Shown: one piece after another, positions 26,908 through 35,203 of the stretch
How the letters are laid out: the number at the start of each line of letters is the position of its first letter
Position numbering within the stretch: the stretch's first letter is position 1
Assembly (NCBI GenBank): GCA_946415645.1
Contig: CAMKTJ010000019.1
Coordinates: 1 to 49,534 of the forward strand
Origin: an uncultured Prevotellaceae bacterium
Lineage (GTDB): Bacteria > Bacteroidota > Bacteroidia > Bacteroidales > Bacteroidaceae
DNA length: 49,534 nt
Direction: 5' to 3'
The notes under the pieces: model-generated
Told to the model about the DNA's origin: nothing
The model's input: the letters and a program-made list of their open reading frames with translations, nothing else
The model's database searches: none
Translations under genes and position numbers: made by a program

Positions 26908-29676
26908 TTACTGGTACTTGGATGGCGAGACGCCAAAGTATTTCTTGAAAACGGTGCTGAAGTACTTGGGATTGTCAAATCCTGTAAGTGTGGCTGCGTC
27001 TGTTACATTTCTGCCGTTGCGTAGTAGAGCGGCAGCACGTTCCAGACGGATGATTCGCACAAAGTCCTGAGGTGATTTTCCTGTATAGGATTTCAGTTTG
27101 ACATAGAAGAGCGTACGGCTCATGGCCATCTCTCGGCAGAGATCGTCTATGGTGAAATCCGACTGGCTCAGGTGTTCCAGAATCAGCTTGGTAGCTTTGT
27201 CTACAAAGTCCTTCGTTGCCTCTTCCTCTGGCATTGCATTCTGCATAGTGGGGAGGCTTTCTTCCATCTTCTTAGCAACCTGTGGCTTGGCTTCTGGCGT
27301 TTGCAGATGTTGGATGGTCAGTCGCATGTATTTCTCGTGTAGCTCGTACACACGCCATGCTCCGTAGAAGGCCAGTAGCACTAGGAAGACGTAGATGCAC
27401 CACATCCACCAGCTGTTCCACCATGGCTGACAGATGGTGATGTCTATGGCCTGTTGGTCTATTACCATGTTGCTGGTACGACTTACGCATTGCAGGGTAA
27501 GTTCGTGCTCGCCTGCTTCCATGCTGACAAAGCGAATGAACTGTTGAGCGGTGGGTTGGCTCCATTCGCCCTCGTCTATCTTGTATCGGTAGGCAATGTC
27601 GAAGTGGTTGCGCATGTTCACACTCTCGAAGTTCAGGTCGAACGTTCGTTGGCTATATGTGAGATGCAATTTCCTCTTGGCCAGCATGCGATGAACTTTC
27701 TGGTTGAAGTGCTCTACATCCTTCACCTTGCAGCTTACGCCTGTCAGGCGCAGCTTGGCGGTGTGGCTGATGGCTAGAATATCCTTGGGGTGAATAATTA
27801 CGGCTCCTGTGGTAGAGCCAAACAGAATGTCTCCGTCAGGGAGCTGGTGGGCAGCACCGCGTACGTATTCGCGGTCGAGTCCGTAGCAGTAATCCGCACC
27901 TATGGCCTTGCCAGGATTCTTGGGCGAAACGTATGCCAGACCTTCTTCCGTTGCTATCCATACGAATCCGTCTTTCCCTTGTGCCATACTGCTTACGTAG
28001 TCAGAGGGGAGACCGTCTTTCTTGGTCAATTGTCGCCCCTCCTTCTTCTTCAGGTTCCATACATAAACGCCTCCGCCTTCGGTGGCAATCCATAGTTCCT
28101 GACCGCATACCAGCAGGTGGGTGATGAAGGTATTTACGTCCGTTACGCCTTGTGGCGCATAGTTCAGTTCTTCTACCTTTCCGCTTTCGGGGTCTACTAT
28201 ATTCAGGCCGAAGGCCGTTCCTACGGCTATCTTTCCAGAGGGCAATGGAATCATGGTCATTACGTTATGGACGGGGTAGTAGTGACGCTTGCCCTGGGCA
28301 TCCACTTGCAACAGGTCGCCGTTCAGGCTTCCTATCCACAGGTTCTTGCGGTTGTCTTGGCAGATGGCATATACGTGGTCGTCAGTCAGAGAACCATTGC
28401 TGGTGGTATATAGTTGGCGAGCGGTGCCGTTGCAGCATACCTCATAGATACCCTTGCCGTAGGTGGCAACCAGCACTTTGCCGTCGGCTTGCTGGCAGAA
28501 GTTCAGTGCTACGGCTCCTTGCAGGCAATGCTGCCATGTGTTTGTCTGGGTGTTAAGGATGCTGACCCCATTGTCAGTACCTATCAATAGGCAGTCAGAG
28601 AGTGGCATAACGGCACTCACGTGGTTGTTCTGCAGGCTTTGCGGATTATTGGCTATGTGGGTATAGACGGTTATGGTGTTGCCTGTGAAGCGGGCAATGT
28701 CTATGCCGCCTGAGTAGGTGCCGATGAAGATGTTCTTCCAGTTATCCACCAGCAGGTCATAGACACCGTTGCCGTGCAGGGTGCCGTGTTCCGACTCGTT
28801 GGCATCAAACAGTAGAGCCGGTTCTCCCTTGCCATTGCGTTGCATCTGGTAAACGCCTCCGCCATCTATGCCCAGAAGCATGGTCTTCTGGTTGTAGGGA
28901 CAAATCTGACGAATGGGGTTCTGCTGAGCTTTTCCGTTGGCCTGTGGAGCCATATCGTACCTGATGACCTGCCCGTTGGCCCCCATCGTCATAATCATCA
29001 ATCCGCATTCATAGCTGCCCAGCCAGAGCTTGCCTGTCTGTTCGTCGTAATAACCGCTTTCTATATTATAAGGTAGCAATTGGCGTCCCTGTTCATCGAA
29101 GACACCTTCGCGGGCACAGAACAGCAGACGGTTATTCATGGGGATAATCTTGTTCACGAAAGGACCCTTCAGCACTTGGGTCAGGGTGGTGTCTTGCAGC
29201 AGGAAAACGCCATCGTACATGGCCAGGTACAACTTGCCGTCAGAGGGGTAGAGGTCGTTCAGTCCTTCGCGGTTCAGTTTCTGGGGGAGTAGGGGGATGA
29301 AGCGGTCCTGAATGGAGTCGAAGGTAAAGATGTAGCTACGGCTGTCATAGGCGTACAGGTGCGAAGCATCGGCTGCCAGTTTGATGACACGGGCTCCCAG
29401 GTGGGCGTAAGGCATATCCTCGTTTAGCGAGTAGTTCTTTACCGCCCAACCATTGTAGCGGCTTACTCCTGTCTTGGATGCCCACCATACAGCTCCGGAC
29501 GGTGTCTGGCACAAGCTGAAGATGCGCTGATTATCAAGTCCTTCTGCCCTTCCTAAGTGTGAGAATGTAAAATTGTTTACCTGTAATCGGTTGCTGGCAA
29601 AAGCGCTTCCTATTGTTGCCGTCAGGAGCGCCATAAGTACCAGTTTCAGGGTTTTATGCTGTAGCTTAAGGCTCAT
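26908..29676 (-). CDS. Membrane sensor-regulator: two-propeller/Y_Y_Y sensor fused to AraC domain
   Basis: A 922-residue transcription regulator of the glycan locus. An N-terminal signal/anchor (about 8-27), then repeated beta-propeller blades of Reg_prop type (GAVWWASKTGVSRYNG, NLWIGSLNGDLLQVD, GFVWIATEEGLAYVSP), a Y_Y_Y domain (about 660-745, FDLNFESVNMRNHFDIAYRY), one membrane helix (about 757-775), a linker of about 45 residues, and an AraC/HTH_18 domain (about 820-922, ending YFGVSPSKYQ). Hybrid two-component regulators share this sensor but carry a histidine kinase and receiver before the AraC domain; both are absent. It probably senses oligosaccharide in the periplasm and binds DNA directly from the inner membrane. 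Confidence 0.9.
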   Translation of the reverse strand: MSLKLQHKTLKLVLMALLTATIGSAFASNRLQVNNFTFSHLGRAEGLDNQRIFSLCQTPSGAVWWASKTGVSRYNGWAVKNYSLNEDMPYAHLGARVIKLAADASHLYAYDSRSYIFTFDSIQDRFIPLLPQKLNREGLNDLYPSDGKLYLAMYDGVFLLQDTTLTQVLKGPFVNKIIPMNNRLLFCAREGVFDEQGRQLLPYNIESGYYDEQTGKLWLGSYECGLMIMTMGANGQVIRYDMAPQANGKAQQNPIRQICPYNQKTMLLGIDGGGVYQMQRNGKGEPALLFDANESEHGTLHGNGVYDLLVDNWKNIFIGTYSGGIDIARFTGNTITVYTHIANNPQSLQNNHVSAVMPLSDCLLIGTDNGVSILNTQTNTWQHCLQGAVALNFCQQADGKVLVATYGKGIYEVCCNGTARQLYTTSNGSLTDDHVYAICQDNRKNLWIGSLNGDLLQVDAQGKRHYYPVHNVMTMIPLPSGKIAVGTAFGLNIVDPESGKVEELNYAPQGVTDVNTFITHLLVCGQELWIATEGGGVYVWNLKKKEGRQLTKKDGLPSDYVSSMAQGKDGFVWIATEEGLAYVSPKNPGKAIGADYCYGLDREYVRGAAHQLPDGDILFGSTTGAVIIHPKDILAISHTAKLRLTGVSCKVKDVEHFNQKVHRMLAKRKLHLTYSQRTFDLNFESVNMRNHFDIAYRYKIDEGEWSQPTAQQFIRFVSMEAGEHELTLQCVSRTSNMVIDQQAIDITICQPWWNSWWMWCIYVFLVLLAFYGAWRVYELHEKYMRLTIQHLQTPEAKPQVAKKMEESLPTMQNAMPEEEATKDFVDKATKLILEHLSQSDFTIDDLCREMAMSRTLFYVKLKSYTGKSPQDFVRIIRLERAAALLRNGRNVTDAATLTGFDNPKYFSTVFKKYFGVSPSKYQ

Positions 29677-29708
29677 TTCCTATTTCTTTTGTTGTCTGTG
29701 TTGTTCTG

Positions 29709-29739
29709 CAAATATACGAATAAGCAAGAACAATACAAA
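29709..29739 (-). promoter_or_regulatory. Promoter of the sensor-regulator gene
   Basis: The minus strand reads TTTG (29739-29736), a 19-bp spacer and TATATTTG (29716-29709), a full consensus promoter suiting constitutive low-level expression of a sensor. Confidence 0.8.
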
Positions 29740-29744
29740 ATAAA

Positions 29745-29782
29745 AATAAAAAAAAACTGCTACCCATTGTCGGATAGCAGTT
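29745..29782 (-). terminator. Minus-strand terminator before the regulator promoter
   Basis: Arms AACTGCTA and TAGCAGTT (29755-29762 and 29775-29782) followed on the minus strand by a run of at least nine Ts. No gene ends here: glmS already has its own terminator at 30025-30055. It may be a back-up terminator, or end an unrecognised transcript across the 21-bp repeats. Confidence 0.7.
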
Positions 29783-29879
29783 ATCTTTGTGTTGTTTATT
29801 AATTTGAAAACTTCTTTCAGTCAGGGGATAAAATGTTGTGACACTCCAGAAAAAACATTCTAATACGGCATCTGAAATT

Positions 29880-29963
29880 ATTTTCAAGGCTTGATAATTT
29901 ATTTTCAAGGCTTGATAATTTATTCTCAAAGCTTGATAATTTATTCTCAAAGCTTGATAATAG
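29880..29963. repeat. Four 21-bp tandem repeats (array A)
   Basis: Four units start at 29880, 29901, 29922 and 29943. Units 1 and 2 are identical; units 3 and 4 differ by two to four bases. Each holds the dyad TCAAGGCTTGA or TCAAAGCTTGA. One minus-strand frame reads as the heptapeptide INYQALK repeated, but I see no reason to call that a gene since the frame runs through a terminator. The same family appears at 48092-48175. Confidence 0.9.
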
Positions 29964-30024
29964 TTTTGTAAGCCGAAATAAACTCTTTTATCTGGTGCAC
30001 ATCAATCTTTAAATGCAAGACGAA

Positions 30025-30055
30025 AAATCCTTTGCGATTCTTACGCAAAGGATTT
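30025..30055 (-). terminator. glmS terminator
   Basis: Perfect 12-base arms AAATCCTTTGCG and CGCAAAGGATTT with a seven-base loop, followed on the minus strand by Ts. It starts eight bases after the glmS stop. Confidence 0.85.
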
Positions 30056-30062
30056 AGTTTTC

Positions 30063-31910
30063 TTATTCTACCGTAACACTCTTGGCAAGGTTGCGCGGAC
30101 GGTCAACATCCTTGCCCTTGCAGACGGCAATGTGGTAGGCCAGCAGCTGCAGGGGGATGCTGGCAATGAGGGGTTGGAAGCATTCCAGGGTATCGGGTAG
30201 GGTGATGATGTGGTCGGCAAACTTCTGGATTTGGTCGTCACCCTCTGTAACAAGGGCTGTGACACGTCCTCCACGGGCGCGTACCTCTTGTATGTTACTG
30301 ATGACCTTCTCGTAGAGACGGTCGCGTGTAGCAATTACGAAGACGGGCATTTCTGAATCGATAAGGGCGATGGGTCCATGCTTCATCTCGGCAGCAGGGT
30401 ATCCTTCAGCATGGATGTATGAGATTTCCTTCAGTTTCAGTGCTCCCTCCAGCGCTACAGGGAAGTTGTAGCCACGTCCCAGATACAAGCAGTTCTTGGC
30501 ATAGGTGAAGATGGGTGCCAGGCGTTCTATCTGCTCGTTGGTCTTCAGGGCTTGCTCCATCTTCTCGGGGATGAGTGTCAGTTCTTTTACCATCTCCTTG
30601 TATTGGTCTCCAGGTATGGTGCGACGTTCGTTGGCAATACAGAGGGCCAACATGGACAATACGGTTACCTGACCGGTAAAGGCCTTGGTGGAAGCCACAC
30701 CAATTTCGGGACCTACATGAATATAGACGCCTGTAGAGGTCTGGCGGGGGATGCTGGCGCCAATGGCGTTGCAGACACCAAAGACAAAGGCTCCTGCCTT
30801 ACGTGCCAGTTCTATGGCAGCCAGCGTGTCGGCCGTCTCACCGCTCTGCGAGATGGCTACCACTACATCATCTGGGTAGATGACGGGGTCGCGATAACGG
30901 AACTCAGAGGCGTACTCCACTTCTACGGGGATGCGGCAAAGGCTCTCGAAGAGCTGTTTGCCGATGAGGCCTGCGTGCCAAGATGTTCCACAAGCCACGA
31001 TGATGATGCGGCGGGCACTGACCAGCTTCTCGCGGTAGTCGATGACGGCGGAAAGGGTGATGCGGTCGGCATCTACGTTGATACGGCCTCGCATACAGTC
31101 GCGCAGGCAACCCGGTTGCTCAAAGATTTCCTTGAGCATGAAGTAGGGATAGCCACCTTTCTCCAACTGACCTAGCGTGACGTCTATTTGCTTCACCTTG
31201 GGGCTTTGTGTCTCGTTGTCCATATTCACCACTTTCAGCTCCTTTCCCAACTGTAGAACAGCTATGTCTCCATCATTCAGATAGACAACCTTGTCGGTAT
31301 ATTCTGCGATAGGGCTAGCATCGGAAGCCAGATAGAAGGCTCCGTCATCGCCCAAGCCGACTACAAGGGGAGAACTTTGGCGGGCACAAATGATGGTGTC
31401 TGGGTGCTCGCGATCGAGGATGGCTATGGCGTAGGCGCCGATAACCTGATGAAGGGCTACCTGCACGGCTTCCAATAATTCTATGCCGTTGCTTTGCATG
31501 ATGTACTCTATTAGTTGCACCAGCACCTCAGAGTCGGTAACGCTACGGAACTGGATGCCACGGCTAATGAGCTTCTCCTTTAGCGTGATATAGTTCTCGA
31601 TAATACCGTTGTGAATGAGTGCCAAACGGCCGGAGGCGGAATAGTGGGGGTGTGCATTGGTGCTGTTAGGCTCGCCATGAGTTGCCCAACGGGTATGGGC
31701 GATACCTGCGCTACCAGTGATATCTTTCTCCTGGCAGAATGCCTCCAGGTCACTTACTTTGCCCTTGGCCTTATATACATTCAGATTGCCCGTCTCGCTA
31801 ATCATGGCCACTCCGGCACTGTCATAGCCACGGTATTCCAATCGTTGAAGTCCCTTAATTAGAATGGGATAGGCACGCTTGGTGCCAATGTAACCTACTA
31901 TTCCGCACAT
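30063..31910 (-). CDS. glmS: Glutamine-fructose-6-phosphate aminotransferase
   Basis: Makes glucosamine-6-phosphate from fructose-6-phosphate and glutamine, the entry step to UDP-GlcNAc for peptidoglycan and LPS. The 615-residue protein starts MCGIVGYIG with Cys2 as the glutaminase nucleophile, followed by LEYRGYDSAG, HTRWATHGEP and NGIIEN. The C-terminal half has two SIS isomerase domains (about 290-430 and 460-600) with ACGTSWHAGL, SQSGETADTLAAI and the C-terminal DRPRNLAKSVTVE tail. Length and motifs are normal. It is a single-gene unit with its own promoter and terminator; no glmS ribozyme was recognised in the 66 or so bases between promoter and start. Confidence 0.97.
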   Translation of the reverse strand: MCGIVGYIGTKRAYPILIKGLQRLEYRGYDSAGVAMISETGNLNVYKAKGKVSDLEAFCQEKDITGSAGIAHTRWATHGEPNSTNAHPHYSASGRLALIHNGIIENYITLKEKLISRGIQFRSVTDSEVLVQLIEYIMQSNGIELLEAVQVALHQVIGAYAIAILDREHPDTIICARQSSPLVVGLGDDGAFYLASDASPIAEYTDKVVYLNDGDIAVLQLGKELKVVNMDNETQSPKVKQIDVTLGQLEKGGYPYFMLKEIFEQPGCLRDCMRGRINVDADRITLSAVIDYREKLVSARRIIIVACGTSWHAGLIGKQLFESLCRIPVEVEYASEFRYRDPVIYPDDVVVAISQSGETADTLAAIELARKAGAFVFGVCNAIGASIPRQTSTGVYIHVGPEIGVASTKAFTGQVTVLSMLALCIANERRTIPGDQYKEMVKELTLIPEKMEQALKTNEQIERLAPIFTYAKNCLYLGRGYNFPVALEGALKLKEISYIHAEGYPAAEMKHGPIALIDSEMPVFVIATRDRLYEKVISNIQEVRARGGRVTALVTEGDDQIQKFADHIITLPDTLECFQPLIASIPLQLLAYHIAVCKGKDVDRPRNLAKSVTVE

Positions 31911-31975
31911 ATTGGTACATGGTTTATTTAATTATTTTCCTTAGTTTAATTTGTCACTTTGTCTTAAAAACGGCG

Positions 31976-32006
31976 CAAAAATAATACATTTTGATTAAAT
32001 GGCAAA
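31976..32006 (-). promoter_or_regulatory. glmS promoter
   Basis: The minus strand reads TTTG (32006-32003), a 19-bp spacer, then TATTTTTG (31983-31976), a full match to the Bacteroidetes consensus. The leader is about 60 bases. Confidence 0.8.
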
Positions 32007-32166
32007 CTAATTACGGTCAAAATGACAATTAATGGTTATGTTTCTGCTGCGGATATGGTATTTAGCCCTTTTGGTGAATCGTAAAAGAAGAAATAGAGAG
32101 CCCTTCCTCCTGCTCTGGTATCAGTCGACTTTTTCAGACCTCTTTTCCTACTTTTTCCTGTCATAT

Positions 32167-32198
32167 TTTGGATATTTCTGCTAAAACAAGTACCTTTG
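32167..32198 (+). promoter_or_regulatory. Promoter of the licD operon
   Basis: TTTG (32167-32170), a 20-bp spacer, then TACCTTTG (32191-32198). The leader before the ATG at 32220 is about 18 bases. The rest of the 31911-32219 gap holds only the glmS promoter and AT-rich sequence. Confidence 0.82.
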
Positions 32199-32219
32199 CA
32201 TCTACAAAGTACAACTGCT

Positions 32220-33074
32220 ATGCAAAGTATCAAATACATCACTGGTGACGAGCTTCGTAAGCTTCAATTGATGTTGTTGGACTGTCTTGTGGAGATAGAT
32301 AGAGTTTGTCGTGCAAACAATATCCGCTATTGTATTGCCTATGGTACGCTTTTGGGTGCTATACGTAATAAAGGATTCATACCTTGGGATGATGATGTTG
32401 ATGTTGTGATGACTCGTGAGGAGTACAATAAATTTACTCGTGTTGCGGATCAACTGAATCCTTCTGTCTGTTTCTTTCAGGACAATGACACAGAAGCTAC
32501 CTATCCTTGGGGGTATGGCAAGATTCGTCGCGCAGGAACAAAGTATATCAGGGTGGGGCAGGAGCATCTTAAACATCGTACAGGCTTTATGATGGATATT
32601 TTCCCGATGGATGATCTTCCTAAGTCTGTCTTGGGTCAAAAATTGTTCTATGGTGTCTGTTTCATCTTGCGCAAGATGACTTATGCTCACGTGGCATGGG
32701 TTTCAGAGCCCTCTGCTTTTTGGCGGTCATGGTTTAAAGTGCTTTCTTTCATTCCTACTCGTTGGGTGCATCGTGTAAGTAAACTTTTGCAGCATGGTCA
32801 TAACAATTCTACGCCCAACCGTGCTCACATGATGTTCATCAAGCCTGATGGTTTGGGCGTGAGTGAGAATCGTCCTGATGAAAGATATGGTTGGCGTAAG
32901 GAGTGGCTTACGGATTTGGCTGAATATGAGTTTGAGGGACATCTCTTCTTCGGGCCAAAGGACTATGCCGCATCATTGGCATGGAGCTACGGTCCTAACT
33001 TCATGACGCCTCCTCCGACTGCAGATCGTCAGTCGAATGCGCCATGCTCTGACTATAGTTTTGAAAATAATTAA
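32220..33074 (+). CDS. LicD family phosphotransferase
   Basis: LicD-type enzymes move a phospho-alcohol group (phosphocholine, phosphoribitol and similar) from a CDP carrier to a glycan. The 284-residue protein shows the LicD core: IRYCIAYGTLLGAIRNKGFI (the nucleotidyltransferase-fold G-T-L-L-G near residue 42) and PWDDDVDVVMTREEY (about 55-69), then MMDIFPMDDLP and a C-terminal YGPNFMTPPP. ATG at 32220 is used; the promoter's -7 box covers the only earlier in-frame start. It is first in a five-gene operon that also contains a cytidylyltransferase, the expected source of the CDP donor. The moved group is unknown. Confidence 0.88.
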   Translation: MQSIKYITGDELRKLQLMLLDCLVEIDRVCRANNIRYCIAYGTLLGAIRNKGFIPWDDDVDVVMTREEYNKFTRVADQLNPSVCFFQDNDTEATYPWGYGKIRRAGTKYIRVGQEHLKHRTGFMMDIFPMDDLPKSVLGQKLFYGVCFILRKMTYAHVAWVSEPSAFWRSWFKVLSFIPTRWVHRVSKLLQHGHNNSTPNRAHMMFIKPDGLGVSENRPDERYGWRKEWLTDLAEYEFEGHLFFGPKDYAASLAWSYGPNFMTPPPTADRQSNAPCSDYSFENN

Positions 33075-33106
33075 AAACAAAACAGCTACTGCGATATAAA
33101 TATATA

Positions 33107-34123
33107 ATGGTATCAAAGAAATCTATGAATGAGCAGTTCTTAGCTTCGATGAAATCCACCGAAGTGTGCTCTTGGTTTGAACTGAACGTAATGCGCCGTA
33201 CTGGTTTCTACCTGGCATGGTTCGCTAATAAGTTGGGCATTCATCCCAATGCCGTCACTATTCTGTCTATGATTTTAGGTGCCGGTAGCACCTATTTCTA
33301 TATGAGCGGAAGTTGGTATTACGGATATGGGGAACAGGGTGACAAGTTGATGGGCGTGGCCTTCAACGTTATTGCTATTGGAATGCTTTTTTGGGCAGAT
33401 GTGCTTGATAATACAGATGGACAGTTGGCTCGCCTCTCAGGAAAGAGGTCGCGTGTAGGACGCATTCTGGATGGAGCAGCAGGCTTTGTTTGGATGATTC
33501 CTATTTATCTGGGTTTGGCTTGGCGTATTTATCAGCATCATAGTATGGAATTTGGATGGTTTGGCATAGATCATCCCACCCCAACGCTTTCTGCCATCTA
33601 TGGGATTGCAGTTCTGGTATTGGTTTTCTATTCTGGATTTGCCGGATGCGGAGGACAGCAACGTGTAGGTGACTACTATATGCAGGTGCATTTGCTTTTC
33701 TCGAAAGAGGCAAACGGAACGGAATTGGACAGATCAGAACAACAGCAACAGGCCTATGACCAACTTCCGGAAGATTCCAAGTGGTGGGAGCGCCTGTTTA
33801 TGAAAAACTATATCAACTACACAAAGAAACAAGAACGCACCACGCCTAAGCTGCAAAAGCTTTTGGCTAAGTTAGAGGAGAAATATGGCAGCGTAAGCAA
33901 TATGCCTGAGGACTTGAGGAGGAGGTTACATGACTACTCCTTGCCTATTATCCATTTGGATTTTACAGGATTCTCATATAGAGCTCTCTCGCTTGCATTC
34001 TTTGTTTTAATAGATTTCCCATTGGGACATTTCCTTTTCGAAACGATTGTCCTTGGCTGTGGAACTCTCTATACAATTAAAAAACATGAGGCCTTCTGCG
34101 AAAAGGTAACCCGCGAGTTATGA
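33107..34123 (+). CDS. CDP-alcohol phosphatidyltransferase family membrane protein
   Basis: A 338-residue integral membrane protein. Family members join a CDP-linked group and an alcohol to form phospholipid or polyol-phosphate bonds. The signature D-x2-DG-x2-AR-x8-G-x3-D-x3-D is visible at residues 101-126 (DNTDGQLARLSGK onward), with Asp101, Asp104 and Asp122. The fourth Asp, usually the catalytic base, is Gly126 (codon GGC). Other parts: about six membrane segments and a charged loop at about 205-275 rich in Gln, Glu and Lys. It overlaps the next gene by ATGA. Either the family chemistry is altered here or the protein is not catalytic. Confidence 0.85.
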   Translation: MVSKKSMNEQFLASMKSTEVCSWFELNVMRRTGFYLAWFANKLGIHPNAVTILSMILGAGSTYFYMSGSWYYGYGEQGDKLMGVAFNVIAIGMLFWADVLDNTDGQLARLSGKRSRVGRILDGAAGFVWMIPIYLGLAWRIYQHHSMEFGWFGIDHPTPTLSAIYGIAVLVLVFYSGFAGCGGQQRVGDYYMQVHLLFSKEANGTELDRSEQQQQAYDQLPEDSKWWERLFMKNYINYTKKQERTTPKLQKLLAKLEEKYGSVSNMPEDLRRRLHDYSLPIIHLDFTGFSYRALSLAFFVLIDFPLGHFLFETIVLGCGTLYTIKKHEAFCEKVTREL

Positions 34124-35175
34124 AAATTACCAAACAAAGAATAAACGACTTCTTGTTCCTGCTGGGAATCGTGGCGGTTATCATCATGATTTTCACCTTT
34201 GATGTGGACTTCCGCGAGTTGTGGAGGATGATTCTAAAAGCAGGCTATTGGATGATTCCTATATTGGCAGTATGGATCCTTATCTACTTTGTCAATGCTT
34301 TGGCTTGGCGTGAGATACTCAAGCACAACCTTGAACCTGATGAGCATGTCAGCCTCTGGCGCATTTTCCGTCTCACCATAAGCGGATATGCCCTCAACAA
34401 TACAACGCCGATGGGAGGACTCGGAGGGGAGCCCTACCGCATCATAGAGTTAACAAAGGATACCTCTAAGGCCCATGCTACTTCATCGGTAATCCTTTAT
34501 TCGATGATGCACATCTATTCACACTTCTGGTTCTGGTTCACATCAATTTTCCTATACATTGGTCTAGTGTTGGCAGGCGACCATTTGCCCATGAACTGGG
34601 GAATTGGCATTGCCCTTGTGTTATTGACTCTGTTTTGTATAGTTGGATTCTACTTTTTCTCTATAGGCTATCGTAGAGGACTAACGGTGAAGGTCATCGG
34701 ATGGATAGGAAAGATTCCCGGACTTAAGAAATGGAGTAGAAATTTCTTGGAACGCCACATGGATACGCTTAAGAAAGTGGACCTGCAAATAGCAGCCCTG
34801 CATAGTCAGAATAGCAGAGCCTTCTATCGTTCACTTCTATTAGAATATGTGGCACGCCTCATGCTTGGTTTTGAAGTGATGTTTATGCTTATACTCTTCG
34901 GTAAAGACGAGGGAGGTGGCTTCTCTGGCTACACGCTCCTCTTTTTGCATTGTGTCTTGGTAGAGGCTATCACATCATGGTGTGCCAACATTATTGGTTT
35001 CCTTCCCTTACAATTGGGTGTACAGGAATTTGGCTATGCAGTATCAGCAAATGCATTGGGATTGACTGGTGAAATTGGCATCTTTGTGAGTATCATTGCC
35101 CGTGTACGCCAGATTATATGGGGTGCCATTGGCGTTGCGCTGATGAAAGTTAGATATAAAGGTAAATACGAATAA
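34120..35175 (+). CDS. UPF0104/AglD-type multipass membrane protein, flippase-like
   Basis: A 351-residue protein with about eight membrane segments, of the lysylphosphatidylglycerol synthase membrane-region family (UPF0104). Family signs are NALAWREIL, NTTPMGGLGGEPYR near residue 95 and the late FLPLQLGVQEFGYAVSA. Members without a transferase domain are thought to flip lipids or lipid-linked products across the membrane; that role is inferred here. The start overlaps the previous stop (ATGA). Its place between a phosphatidyltransferase-like protein and the biosynthetic enzymes fits export of the operon's lipid product. Confidence 0.82.
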   Translation: MKITKQRINDFLFLLGIVAVIIMIFTFDVDFRELWRMILKAGYWMIPILAVWILIYFVNALAWREILKHNLEPDEHVSLWRIFRLTISGYALNNTTPMGGLGGEPYRIIELTKDTSKAHATSSVILYSMMHIYSHFWFWFTSIFLYIGLVLAGDHLPMNWGIGIALVLLTLFCIVGFYFFSIGYRRGLTVKVIGWIGKIPGLKKWSRNFLERHMDTLKKVDLQIAALHSQNSRAFYRSLLLEYVARLMLGFEVMFMLILFGKDEGGGFSGYTLLFLHCVLVEAITSWCANIIGFLPLQLGVQEFGYAVSANALGLTGEIGIFVSIIARVRQIIWGAIGVALMKVRYKGKYE

Positions 35176-35203
35176 CGACATTATATTTTTCAAAAGATAG
35201 AAA

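Noticed and set aside
29782..29789. Plus-strand TATCTTTG as a promoter
   Set aside because: It has no -33 box at a suitable distance and no plus-strand gene follows before the antisense glmS.
29666..29950. Minus-strand frame of 94 codons beginning with the INYQALK repeats
   Set aside because: It runs through a strong terminator and the regulator promoter and overlaps the regulator start; the repeat-derived peptide has no independent support.
29880..29963. CRISPR array
   Set aside because: The repeats are contiguous 21-bp units without unique spacers and no cas genes are present.
30552..31175. Plus-strand frame of 207 codons opposite glmS
   Set aside because: Antisense shadow of a well-conserved gene with no motif.
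31911..31975. glmS ribozyme or riboswitch in the glmS leader
   Set aside because: The leader is only about 60 bases and shows no ribozyme-like fold.
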